A DNA stretch of 64,000 nt from Chitinophagales bacterium (GTDB lineage: Bacteria; Bacteroidota; Bacteroidia; Chitinophagales; LD1): the NCBI GenBank assembly GCA_016787045.1, contig JAEUVA010000025.1, positions 62,001 through 126,000 of the forward strand, in the 5' to 3' direction. The position numbers and the translations under genes were made by a program. The notes under the pieces were generated by a model. That model did no database searches and had not been told where the DNA came from. It worked only from the letters and a program-made list of their open reading frames with translations. Positions 45,571 through 54,271 of this stretch are shown piece after piece (the stretch's first letter is position 1; every line of letters begins with the position of its first letter).

Positions 45571-46755
45571 ATGCCCCGCGTTCTGCGTATTATCAATCGG
45601 TTAAACTTAGGTGGCCCCACCTTCAATGCGGCTTATCTGAGCAAGTACCTCAGCAGCGATTATGAAACACTGCTGGTATCGGGCATGAAAGATGAGGAAG
45701 AAGAAAGCTCAGAGTTTATAGTTAAAGAGCTGGGGCTGCATCCTACTTATCTGCCGGATATGTACCGCGAGTTGAATCCGTTTAAGGATTACAAATCGTA
45801 CTTTCAATTGCGCAAAATTATTGCCGACTTTAAGCCCGATATTGTGCATACACACGCGGCCAAAGCCGGTGCAGTAGGGCGTTTGGCGGCATCACATGCC
45901 GGGGTCAAAGCCATTGTACACACTTTTCATGGCCACGTGTTTCACTCGTATTTTGGCAAAGCCAAAACACAGCTTTTTATTAGCATAGAACGATATTTGG
46001 CCAAGCGTACGCACAAAATAATCACCCTCAGCCCCAGGCAAAAACAAGAGTTAGTAGAGGAGTTTAAAATCGCTCCGACCGATAAATTTCAGATCATACC
46101 CCTGGGCTTTGACTTGCATCGCTTTACCGAAAATCAGGAGCAGAAGCGAAAGGATTTTCGCACGCAGTACGGCTTAGATGATGATACGCTGGCCATTGGC
46201 ATTATCGGGCGTTTGGTTCCCATCAAAAACCACGAACTTTTTTTCAAGGCCATTCAGCAGGTTGTATCTTCCGCCAACCAAAAAGTTAGAGCTTTTGTAA
46301 TTGGCGATGGTGAACTGCGCACAGAGCTGCAAAATTTTTGCTCTACCATTGGGTTGAAGTTCAACAATCAAAACGTGCAAGAAAACAATCCGGTTACGTT
46401 TTGCGGCTGGCGCAAAGATGTAGATGTATGCTTGGCCGGTTTAGACATTGTAGCCCTTACCTCTAACAATGAGGGCACACCAGTAAGTTTAATAGAAGCC
46501 CAAGCTGCCGGCAAACCTATTGTTAGCACCAATGTAGGGGGAATTGAAAACATAGTTACTGCCGGCAAAACTGCGTTGCTAAGCCCTGCCGGTGATGTAA
46601 GCACCTTTGCACAGCACCTGAAACAAGTAACCGAAAACCGTATGTTAAGAGATAGCATGAGCAAAACCGGGAATGATATGGTGCTGCGCAATTTCAGCTA
46701 CGAGCGGCTATGTAAAGATGTAGAGCAACTGTACAACACTATGCTTAACCGCTAA
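45571..46755 (+). CDS. GT4-type glycosyltransferase
   Basis: 394 residues from ATG 45571; an in-frame TTG two codons upstream was not chosen. It is a GT-B fold enzyme: the N-terminal domain has RVLRIINRLNLGGPTFN and HTHAAKAGAVGRLAA, the C-terminal domain IGIIGRLVPIKNHELF and the acidic SNNEGTPVSLIEAQAAGKPIV motif that binds the nucleotide sugar. It would add a sugar to a growing lipid-linked glycan in the cytoplasm. It sits between asnB and the export gene, on the same strand. Confidence 0.92.
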   Translation: MPRVLRIINRLNLGGPTFNAAYLSKYLSSDYETLLVSGMKDEEEESSEFIVKELGLHPTYLPDMYRELNPFKDYKSYFQLRKIIADFKPDIVHTHAAKAGAVGRLAASHAGVKAIVHTFHGHVFHSYFGKAKTQLFISIERYLAKRTHKIITLSPRQKQELVEEFKIAPTDKFQIIPLGFDLHRFTENQEQKRKDFRTQYGLDDDTLAIGIIGRLVPIKNHELFFKAIQQVVSSANQKVRAFVIGDGELRTELQNFCSTIGLKFNNQNVQENNPVTFCGWRKDVDVCLAGLDIVALTSNNEGTPVSLIEAQAAGKPIVSTNVGGIENIVTAGKTALLSPAGDVSTFAQHLKQVTENRMLRDSMSKTGNDMVLRNFSYERLCKDVEQLYNTMLNR

Positions 46756-46794
46756 GTCAAGGTCATCAGAATTTTTATGTTTGTAGCACAGATA

Positions 46795-47568
46795 ATGAAA
46801 AAAATCCTCTACCTGCTTTTTTTGTCGGGCATAGCCACATCATTTAGCTCTTGCAAATTTTTGTTTCCGAACATTATGTTCAAGCAAAAAGACTATCAAT
46901 ACTTTGAACTGGCACAAAAACAAATTGATGAGTATGTGATACAACCCGGTGATGAAATGACGATTAAAGTGTATTCACGCGATGGCTTTAGAATCATAGA
47001 CCGGGTGATTACGCAAGAACAAACCGGATCAAATTCATCGGCAAACTCTCCAAATCAGGAAACGTTTATTGTAGATGTGGAGGGTTTCTTAAAGATACCT
47101 ATTGTGGGCGATTATTTTGTGAAAGGATACACCGAACGGCAGTTAGAAAAAATATTGGCAGATAAATTTTCTACCATTTACGTGAACCCGTATGTGAATG
47201 TAAAGGTCATCAACAGGCGGGTATTTGTGTTTAAAGGTGGCGAAGGCATGGTGGTGCCTATTAACCAAGCGCCAACCACTATTCTAGAAGCCATTGCCCG
47301 CGCTAATGGTATAGGTAATGATTTAAAGGCCTTTAACATCAAACTGATACGTGGCGATTTAAAAAATCCACAGGTTACACTCATCAACCTTTCTACCATT
47401 GAAGGCATGCGGCAATCCAACTTAATTGTACAATCTAACGATATTATATACATAGAAAGAAAGCGCAATGTGGCAGCCAGTTTAAACACTACTATCTTGC
47501 CATTTGTAGCAGTGGCCACATCGCTTACGTCTATCATCACTCTAATTATAGCACTTGGAAAACGATAG
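46795..47568 (+). CDS. polysaccharide biosynthesis/export lipoprotein (Wza-like)
   Basis: 257 residues from ATG 46795. The signal peptide MKKILYLLFLSGIATSFSSC ends in a lipobox Cys. Next comes the Poly_export domain (YVIQPGDEMTIKVYS) and a SLBB-like region (DFKIP-type IVDVEGFLKIPIVGDYFVKGYT, then a second strand set through LIRGDLKNPQVTLINLS). A C-terminal hydrophobic segment (about 235-255) would insert in the membrane. It forms the export channel together with the Wzc-like kinase that follows, with which it overlaps by 14 bp. Confidence 0.92.
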   Translation: MKKILYLLFLSGIATSFSSCKFLFPNIMFKQKDYQYFELAQKQIDEYVIQPGDEMTIKVYSRDGFRIIDRVITQEQTGSNSSANSPNQETFIVDVEGFLKIPIVGDYFVKGYTERQLEKILADKFSTIYVNPYVNVKVINRRVFVFKGGEGMVVPINQAPTTILEAIARANGIGNDLKAFNIKLIRGDLKNPQVTLINLSTIEGMRQSNLIVQSNDIIYIERKRNVAASLNTTILPFVAVATSLTSIITLIIALGKR

Positions 47569-50014
47569 TGAAAAATACGGCACTGAAGAGACCACTACCG
47601 GTGGGTTAACAGCAGGTGCAGAGTTTAACCCGGGGTTGATGATTTACATTGTCAACCAATCGGTACTATGGATTATTGCCATCATTATTGCATGTGTTGT
47701 GCTTTCGTTTGTGTATTTACACTACGCACCTCGTATTTACGAAACCAATACCACCCTCATGCTGAAAAGCGAAAAAACCACCGAGGTAATGGGGGTTGAG
47801 AAACTGGTAGTGGAGCAAGACGATGCAGAAGTGAGCCGAGAGATGCAATTGCTCAAGTCTAGAATGTTGATTGAAAATGTGATACGAAAACTGCCTCTTC
47901 AAATCGGATATTTTCAGGAAGGCCGCACAAAGTTTATCGCATCAGAGTTATATACTACAGCGCCATTTACCGTCATTGCCACCCCTAAAAACAAAGCCAT
48001 TATTGATATCCCAATATACGTCAAGTTTAAATCGGGAAAGCAGGTTTACATACAGTGCAATGCCGAAAGCAGGGAGTACGAATCGCAAAAAGATACCGGA
48101 CGACTCATTAACAACGAAATGTTTGAAATGACCGTGCATGCCAACTCTAATTTCAGGCAAGAAGATATTGGCAAAACATTCTATATCAAGTTTCAAAACC
48201 GCGAAACGCTCATTTCGCAAATCACCGACCGACTGACCGTTTTACCTATAGACAACAAAACCAAAACGGTTAAAATGGTTTACAAAGATATTAACCCGGT
48301 AAGAGCTACCGACATAATTACCACTATCTCTGACGAGTTTATTGCCTACGACATTCTTCGAAAGAAAGAGAGTTTCATCAACATTTTGGCCTTTATTGAA
48401 GCACAAATAGATACGTTCGGCATTGCATTTGACCGGTTCCAGGATTCGGTTTCTATGCTTAAACTGGCTGAAAATTTTTATGATAAAGGCCCACAATACC
48501 TTAGCACACTTTCAGACAAAGCAATGGAGTACGATTCGCGCTTTCGCGATTTCAACTACGACATTGCCTTAATGGAAAACTTCCGTGAACAATTGCAGAA
48601 AAACAAGAACTATGCTAACTTACCTAAACTCCAGTTTAAAGTAATTACACTAAGTTTTGCGGAGGAAGTAGATAAAATAAACACCCTGCAATCTGACCGA
48701 TCTAAGATGTTGCTGGATGTGAGCCCAGCACACCCTACAGTAAGATTAATGGACAAAGAGATTGATGTACAAAAACTAAAACTGACCAAAGATTTAGAGA
48801 ATGCTCTTAGCGGGGTGCGGCTACAGTTAGAACTCCTGAAAACAGAGTACAAAAAGTATTTAGATGAAATGCTGCGCACACCAGACCTGATGAACAAGTT
48901 TGCGCGCTTAGATAAAATGGCCGGCATTAAAAATGATTTTGTACTCAACTTGTTTGCCCAAAAATCTAATTACCTGATTGCCACAGCAGGTATCGTATCA
49001 GACTATGTGGTGCTACAGCGCCCTCGCTTGCCCGAAAGCCCCATTTCTCCAAAAGAAACATTTGTAAAAATTGCCGGTTTTGGCATTGGGGTGTTTTTAG
49101 GATTGCTGTTGGTTGTTATACGCTATCTTTTACACAATACCATTGTTACTGTAGAAGACGTAGTGAGTAAAACAAAGGCCTCCTTGCTGGGAGTTATCCC
49201 AAGGCACAAAGAAGATTTGGAGCGCTCGCAAATTGTGGTAACACAAGACCCCAAGTCCACAATTACTGAAGCATTTAGAGCCATACGCTCTAACTTGCAG
49301 TTTATTGATAATACTCCGGGGGCAAAAATTCTAGCCACTACTTCCACCATACCCGGTGAGGGAAAAACCTTTGTATCGCTCAACCTTGCGGCCATTCTTA
49401 GTTTAATGAATAAAAAAGTTATCATACTTGATTTTGACATGCGCAAACCCCGCTTAAATAAAATTTTTGAAGTAGATAGCTTGCGGGGAGTGAGTACCAT
49501 ACTCAGTGGTCAATCTACTATTGATGAATGCTTGATGGAAACCGGAGTGCCGGGGCTAGATTTTGTAACATCCGGCCCTGTGCCGCCAAACCCTTCCGAG
49601 TTGATATTGCTTCCTACATTACAAACATTGATTGAAGAACTCAAAACACGGTATGATTATATAGTTATTGATACCCCACCAATAGGGTTGGTTACTGATG
49701 CGTTGGAGCTAATGAAAATTGCAGATTACCCAGTGTATGTTTTGCGTGCAGCTTACTCTAACCGTGGGTTTGTAGGCAACATCAACCGGATTATTGCAGA
49801 TAACAAGGTTAAAAATCTTTCATGTATTGTAAACGACTTTGGCCGAGGCGCATCTGGCTATGGCTATTACTACGGTTACAATTACAACTACGGATACGGG
49901 TATGGATATGGATATGGATATGGATATGGATATTATGGTAAAAAATATGGCGATGGCTATTATACGAGCGATACCCCCAAGAAAAAAAGTTTGATAGAAC
50001 GGTTAGTTAAGTAA
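47555..50014 (+). CDS. Wzc-like polysaccharide co-polymerase and tyrosine autokinase
   Basis: 819 residues. The start is TTG 47555, inside the end of the preceding gene; no ATG precedes the first membrane helix, and the 28 residues before it look like a real N-terminus. A first helix (about 30-55), a long periplasmic coiled coil and second helix (about 505-530) make up the Wzz/PCP2 part. The BY-kinase domain has Walker A PGEGKTFVSLN near 599-609, the A' motif IILDFDMRKPRL and Walker B DYIVIDTPP. The C-terminal tail has about 18 Tyr residues in Gly-Tyr repeats, expected to be autophosphorylated and to regulate export. Confidence 0.93.
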   Translation: MENDSEKYGTEETTTGGLTAGAEFNPGLMIYIVNQSVLWIIAIIIACVVLSFVYLHYAPRIYETNTTLMLKSEKTTEVMGVEKLVVEQDDAEVSREMQLLKSRMLIENVIRKLPLQIGYFQEGRTKFIASELYTTAPFTVIATPKNKAIIDIPIYVKFKSGKQVYIQCNAESREYESQKDTGRLINNEMFEMTVHANSNFRQEDIGKTFYIKFQNRETLISQITDRLTVLPIDNKTKTVKMVYKDINPVRATDIITTISDEFIAYDILRKKESFINILAFIEAQIDTFGIAFDRFQDSVSMLKLAENFYDKGPQYLSTLSDKAMEYDSRFRDFNYDIALMENFREQLQKNKNYANLPKLQFKVITLSFAEEVDKINTLQSDRSKMLLDVSPAHPTVRLMDKEIDVQKLKLTKDLENALSGVRLQLELLKTEYKKYLDEMLRTPDLMNKFARLDKMAGIKNDFVLNLFAQKSNYLIATAGIVSDYVVLQRPRLPESPISPKETFVKIAGFGIGVFLGLLLVVIRYLLHNTIVTVEDVVSKTKASLLGVIPRHKEDLERSQIVVTQDPKSTITEAFRAIRSNLQFIDNTPGAKILATTSTIPGEGKTFVSLNLAAILSLMNKKVIILDFDMRKPRLNKIFEVDSLRGVSTILSGQSTIDECLMETGVPGLDFVTSGPVPPNPSELILLPTLQTLIEELKTRYDYIVIDTPPIGLVTDALELMKIADYPVYVLRAAYSNRGFVGNINRIIADNKVKNLSCIVNDFGRGASGYGYYYGYNYNYGYGYGYGYGYGYGYYGKKYGDGYYTSDTPKKKSLIERLVK
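49901..49933 (+). repeat. hexamer microsatellite TATGGA in the kinase tail
   Basis: Five complete TATGGA copies and a partial one in frame, coding for Gly-Tyr repeats. Insertion or loss of whole units keeps the frame and would change the number of phosphorylatable Tyr residues. Confidence 0.9.
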
Positions 50015-50032
50015 CGGCACTAATAACTGCCT

Positions 50033-51142
50033 ATGGAAAATCAATACCTTATCTTGTTTTTGGTCTTTTACTTTTTGGTGAGTACTTTTTTCTCATTTCT
50101 CATCAATTGGTTGTTTTTAAAGTTTTCGTTCAACTTGGGTACCCGAAATAATGATGGAACACCCACTCAGGTAAGGTGGAGCGCCAATGTGAAACCTGCA
50201 ATAGGGGGCATCTCTTTCTTTATTGTTTTCCTGGTATCCATATCTGTAATTGGTGCACTACCCCGAACGGAGGCAACTTTTTTTGACAAGCAACTCATAG
50301 GCATTATCGCCTCCTCCAGTTTAGGATTTCTGCTGGGCTTGGCCGATGATGCATACAACACCAATCCTTTGGCCAAGTTTATTGTTCAGTTATCGTGTGC
50401 ATTTATACTAATTATTTCTGATGTATATATACCGGTAACCGGAAACAATGGTTTTGACTTTGCCATTACCGTAGTTTGGGTAATTGGCTTAATGAACTCT
50501 GTAAACATGTTAGACAACATGGACGCTATTACCACCACCACAGCCATGAGCATTATCCTTGGGCTCATACTGGTAGTTGCGTTCTCGGGCTTAACAGACA
50601 GCACATATTACCTAGTTATGTTAGTGGGTGTATTGGGTGGTTTATCAGGTTTCTTATACTTCAACTGGAACCCCTCAAAAATATACATGGGTGATACAGG
50701 CAGTCAGTTTTTAGGGGTATTTCTGGCCTCTACCAGCATTATGTTTATCTGGGGATTTAAAAATGAAAGCAGCCCCGAGTTTTTGCAACTCAAACAATTT
50801 GTGGTGCCCATGCTATTTTTCATTGTACCTCTAATTGATACCACTACTGTTACCATTCGCAGAGTTTTGCGCAAGCAATCTCCATTTGTGGGTGGCAAAG
50901 ACCATATTACTCACCACCTTGCCTACCTGGGGTTGAGCGACAGACAAGTTGCGTTCACACTTATATCTGTTTCCCTTGTATCGTTACCATTAGGTATGTT
51001 GTACGTGCTACAGATTATGGAATGGAACTGGGTAGCTACTTTTGCTGCATTTGCCTACTTTGCTGTGGTGTTTGGCGTATTTCAATACCTGTACAACAAA
51101 GGTAAACGGCTACACGAACTTAAAGTAAATGCTAAACGCTAA
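50033..51142 (+). CDS. undecaprenyl-phosphate sugar-1-phosphate transferase (WecA/MraY family)
   Basis: 369 residues with about ten membrane helices. Conserved parts are the cytoplasmic LGTRNNDGTPTQVRW loop, LGLADDAYN (Mg2+-binding Asp pair), NSVNMLDNMDA, YMGDTGSQFLG and a His-rich GGKDHITHHLAYLG loop. It would move a sugar-1-phosphate from a UDP-sugar onto undecaprenyl phosphate, the first membrane step of exopolysaccharide or O-antigen synthesis. It is the last gene of the operon, 18 bp after the kinase gene. Confidence 0.92.
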   Translation: MENQYLILFLVFYFLVSTFFSFLINWLFLKFSFNLGTRNNDGTPTQVRWSANVKPAIGGISFFIVFLVSISVIGALPRTEATFFDKQLIGIIASSSLGFLLGLADDAYNTNPLAKFIVQLSCAFILIISDVYIPVTGNNGFDFAITVVWVIGLMNSVNMLDNMDAITTTTAMSIILGLILVVAFSGLTDSTYYLVMLVGVLGGLSGFLYFNWNPSKIYMGDTGSQFLGVFLASTSIMFIWGFKNESSPEFLQLKQFVVPMLFFIVPLIDTTTVTIRRVLRKQSPFVGGKDHITHHLAYLGLSDRQVAFTLISVSLVSLPLGMLYVLQIMEWNWVATFAAFAYFAVVFGVFQYLYNKGKRLHELKVNAKR

Positions 51143-51293
51143 GGCAGATTAGCCAAACTTTTCCGCAGCGTTAAATCAAATTTTCTTTTTCCGGCAACTG
51201 TGCATATCTGCAACGGCCACAGCTACTTTTAGTGTCTGATAAATACACCTTTGGCCTACGCCCTTGTCTGTTGACAAGTTTTTGTATTAAGAG

Positions 51294-51323
51294 TTTGGCT
51301 GCATCGGTTATCCTGTATCTTTA
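51294..51323 (+). promoter_or_regulatory. candidate promoter of the YkuK-like gene
   Basis: TTTG at 51294-51297 and TATCTTTA at 51316-51323 are 18 bases apart and match the Bacteroidota consensus with one mismatch in the -7 box. The ATG at 51340 is 16 bp downstream. Confidence 0.45.
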
Positions 51324-51339
51324 ACCAAAACAATAACCT

Positions 51340-51828
51340 ATGGAATCAGTACTTAAAAACAAATGGCACCGGTTAGATGGCGCCAATATTACTCTTCCAA
51401 TTGCCGAAGCGGTAGAAAATGCGCTGATTAACGAGCGTGAAATGGGCAACGCCATCAAGGTGTGCATAGGCACCGATTCGCAGGTACGAGGAAAAGAAAC
51501 AGAGTTTGCCACAGTAATTGTGATACTTCGCAAAGGCCGGGGCGGTTTTATGTTTATCAATAACGAAAAAACATTACAAAAAATGGGGCTAAAAGAGCGG
51601 CTGCTCACCGAGGTTTCGCGCTCTATAGAAATTGCCTACCACCTTTGCCCATTGTTTGACAAATACCAAACCGAGCTAGAAGTACATGCCGATATAAACA
51701 CCAACCCGCGCTTTGGCTCTAACACAGCCCTGAGCGAGGCCATGGGGTATATATTATCTATGGGCTTTACCTTTAAAGCAAAACCCGAGGCACATGCCGC
51801 CAGTTGCTGCGCCAACTACGTGGTGTAG
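51340..51828 (+). CDS. YkuK/DUF458-type RNase H-like protein
   Basis: 162 residues. The segment VCIGTDSQVRGKETEFATVIVILRKGRGG is the RNase H-like first strand region with its acidic residue, and LEVHADINTNPRFGSNTALSEAMGYILSMGF the later acidic strand and helix, as in the YkuK family. A nuclease function is suggested by the fold but has not been shown to my knowledge. Length matches the family. Confidence 0.85.
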   Translation: MESVLKNKWHRLDGANITLPIAEAVENALINEREMGNAIKVCIGTDSQVRGKETEFATVIVILRKGRGGFMFINNEKTLQKMGLKERLLTEVSRSIEIAYHLCPLFDKYQTELEVHADINTNPRFGSNTALSEAMGYILSMGFTFKAKPEAHAASCCANYVV

Positions 51829-51872
51829 TATTTTGGTAAAGAAGATGCTACATTGCATTTACAGTTATATCT

Positions 51873-52190
51873 ATGGAAACCAACCCACAAACCCCACCAC
51901 AGCCCTCCACCACAACCGGTAAATTTGTAAAGCCCGTTTTGCTTATTCTGCTGCTCATTACAGTAATAGCAGGCATATTTGTATGGCAGCCCTTCACCAA
52001 AAAAACCGAGCCGGTTCCGTTTCAACGCGATGAAAAAACTAAAGAACAAATTTTGCAAGACGACTACCGCGAAAAAGTGATTGATATGCTGGAAGACGAC
52101 ATGACGGTAGGCGAAATATCCAAGCAAACCGGACTACGAAAAGATGTGATTCGCAAAATCAAAAAAGAACACGAAGAAGAAACGGAATAA
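51873..52190 (+). CDS. small single-pass membrane protein with helix-turn-helix-like tail
   Basis: 105 residues that I do not recognise as a named family. Residues 1-18 are polar and Pro/Thr-rich; 19-43 form a hydrophobic helix (FVKPVLLILLLITVIAGIFVW). The C-terminal 50 residues are charged and helical, and contain VIDMLEDDMTVGEISKQTGL followed by RKDVIRKIKK, which resembles a helix-turn-helix of the resolvase/Hin type. If the tail faces the cytoplasm it might bind DNA or another protein; this is inference only. It is 44 bp after the YkuK-like gene and 32 bp before the aldehyde dehydrogenase. Confidence 0.75.
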   Translation: METNPQTPPQPSTTTGKFVKPVLLILLLITVIAGIFVWQPFTKKTEPVPFQRDEKTKEQILQDDYREKVIDMLEDDMTVGEISKQTGLRKDVIRKIKKEHEEETE

Positions 52191-52222
52191 TTTCTATTTT
52201 TCGCAACGCTAAAAAACAAGGT

Positions 52223-53662
52223 ATGCAAGCTACAGCCACCACAAACATTCCTATTTCAGAAAATACGAAGCTGGAAGAAATACTGCGCGTGTATAATGCA
52301 CAGCAAAAAAATTTGCAGACCGTTAAAAACACCAGCATTAGCGAGCGGCTCAAAAAAATTAAGCTGTTAGAAAAAACTGTGCTGCAGTACCGGAAAAAAA
52401 TTCAAGAGGCCATGCACAACGATTTTCGCAAGCCGGCCATACAAACCGACTTTAGCGAAATATACCCGGTTGTTGCCGAGAGCCGCCTGTACCAAAACTG
52501 TTTGCATGATTGGGCGGCAGATGTTGAAGTAGATACCCCATTAGCGTTTTTTGGTTCATCGGCCAAAATTGTGTGGGAGCCCAAGGGCAGAGTACTATTG
52601 CTTACCCCGTGGAATTATCCATTTCAAATTCCCTTAAAAAATTTGATTTCAGCTATTGGCGCAGGCAATGTAGCTATCATTAAGCCCAGCGAATACACCC
52701 CACATACCAGCGAAATTGTAAAAGAGATTGTGAGCAAAGTTTTTGCTGAAAACGAAGTAGCCGTTATTACCGGTGACCATACAGTGGCCAATGAGTTGAT
52801 GAACCTTCGGTTTGACCATATCCATTTTACCGGCAGCCCTGCCGTAGGCAAACTGATTATGGCTAAAGCCGCAGAAACCCTCACGGCAGTAACCCTTGAA
52901 CTAGGTGGAAAATCTCCCACTATTATTGACGAAACCGCCAATATCAAAAAAACTACCCGCAACTTAGTTTGGAGTAAATACATGAACATCGGCCAAACCT
53001 GCATTGCCAGCGATTATGTATTTGTGCACGAAAGCAAGAAGGACGAGTTTATCAAAACCATGATTGAGCAAACCCGAAAGGCATTTACTGAAAATGCCGC
53101 GCAAAGCAGTGCCTATTGCAGAGTGGTAAACGGAAAACATTTTGCGCGCATCAAACGCTTGATAGACGATGCCATCAGCAAAGGCGCAAAACTGGAAGAT
53201 GGCGGACAAACGGATGCCACACAAAATTACATAGCACCAACAATACTTAGCAATGTAACACCAGATATGCAGCTGATGCAGGAAGAAATTTTTGGCCCGG
53301 TGATGCCCGTACTCACCTACAAAAACATTGATGAGGTAATTCGCTTTATCAATGCCGGAGAAAAACCTTTGGCACTTTACATCTACAGCACTAAAGGCAA
53401 AAATCAGCGATACATTATCGAAAACACCTCTTCTGGGGCGGTAGGCATTAATGAATCGCTGATTCAAAACGGCCATGCATCTCTGCCGTTTGGCGGGGTC
53501 AATAACTCCGGCATAGGCAAAAGCCACGGCCACTGGGGCTTTAAAGAGTTTAGTAACGAAAAACCGGTATTGAGCGCCTGGAACGCTCCATCTAATTTAC
53601 TTACACCGCCTTACAGCAAGTTTAACGAAACAGTGGTAGATGTAATGCTGAAATATCTATAA
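52223..53662 (+). CDS. aldehyde dehydrogenase (class 3-like)
   Basis: 479 residues. The NAD(P)-binding region has LLTPWNYPFQIPLKNLISAIGAGN and FTGSPAVGKLIM. The active site has the general-base Glu in TLELGGKSP and the catalytic Cys in NIGQTCIASDYV near residue 259. The size and the N-terminus without an extra domain fit the ALDH3 branch, which oxidises fatty or aromatic aldehydes. The start at ATG 52223 gives a somewhat long polar N-terminus, so a later start is possible. Confidence 0.92.
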   Translation: MQATATTNIPISENTKLEEILRVYNAQQKNLQTVKNTSISERLKKIKLLEKTVLQYRKKIQEAMHNDFRKPAIQTDFSEIYPVVAESRLYQNCLHDWAADVEVDTPLAFFGSSAKIVWEPKGRVLLLTPWNYPFQIPLKNLISAIGAGNVAIIKPSEYTPHTSEIVKEIVSKVFAENEVAVITGDHTVANELMNLRFDHIHFTGSPAVGKLIMAKAAETLTAVTLELGGKSPTIIDETANIKKTTRNLVWSKYMNIGQTCIASDYVFVHESKKDEFIKTMIEQTRKAFTENAAQSSAYCRVVNGKHFARIKRLIDDAISKGAKLEDGGQTDATQNYIAPTILSNVTPDMQLMQEEIFGPVMPVLTYKNIDEVIRFINAGEKPLALYIYSTKGKNQRYIIENTSSGAVGINESLIQNGHASLPFGGVNNSGIGKSHGHWGFKEFSNEKPVLSAWNAPSNLLTPPYSKFNETVVDVMLKYL

Positions 53663-53699
53663 TTACGCTTTAAAAGAATAATTACAACTGGACGCGGAA

Positions 53700-54179
53700 A
53701 TGAACAAACTTAAAAGTATCATACTATGTAGTGCAGCAGCTTTGTTAATTGCTGCATGTGTGTTAAACGGCTGCAAAAAAGAAACCACCGATTTGCCATT
53801 GGAACCCATTGCATTGATTAAACCCGATACCACGGCAGTACGTTTGTTTCCGGGCGATGAGTTGCCTATTGAAATTGAGTTTACTACCGACCGCCCAATT
53901 AACTGGGTAAAAGGAATGACAGATATTGACTCTGTGACCGGTGCTTACACCGCCACATACCCCGATACGCTGTTTCTGCTAAAATTAGATACTCTTGACC
54001 CTCGTGTAAACCGATACACCTGGACGGGCTCTTACCGAGTACCCGATACCCTAGACCCCTTTGATGTTGTCCGTTTCCGCATTTCTTTTGAAGCCGGTAA
54101 AAGCACCTTTACCACAGGCCAAAATTACCCTGCTGGAATAGTGGGGGCAACTAAGGAGTTTAGAATAGACGTAAGATAA
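53700..54179 (+). CDS. hypothetical lipoprotein
   Basis: 159 residues. The N-terminus MNKLKSIILCSAAALLIAACVLNGC is a lipoprotein signal with possible lipobox Cys at about 20 and another at 25. The remainder, about 130 residues, is beta-rich (PGDELPIEIEFTTDRPINWV, RYTWTGSYRVP) like a small immunoglobulin-type domain. No close family comes to mind. It ends before the hairpin at 54204. Confidence 0.75.
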   Translation: MNKLKSIILCSAAALLIAACVLNGCKKETTDLPLEPIALIKPDTTAVRLFPGDELPIEIEFTTDRPINWVKGMTDIDSVTGAYTATYPDTLFLLKLDTLDPRVNRYTWTGSYRVPDTLDPFDVVRFRISFEAGKSTFTTGQNYPAGIVGATKEFRIDVR

Positions 54180-54203
54180 CTCAATAGATTGTTACACATA
54201 CTG

Positions 54204-54240
54204 AAACCATCTGAGCAAAATCAAAGCCGGATGGTTTTTT
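54204..54240 (+). terminator. terminator after the 53700 lipoprotein
   Basis: AAACCATCTG at 54204-54213 pairs with CGGATGGTTT at 54228-54237 (one G-T pair) around a 14-base loop, and is followed by TTTTGTTTT. It lies 25 bp after the lipoprotein stop and 32 bp before the pdxH start. Confidence 0.75.
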
Positions 54241-54271
54241 GTTTTATAGCTTAGCCGAAAGTTTTAGAAAA

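Noticed and set aside
51264..51279. Short inverted repeat before the YkuK-like gene as an operator
   Set aside because: Only a 6-bp CTTGTC/GACAAG pair with a 4-base spacer; too short to call without further evidence.
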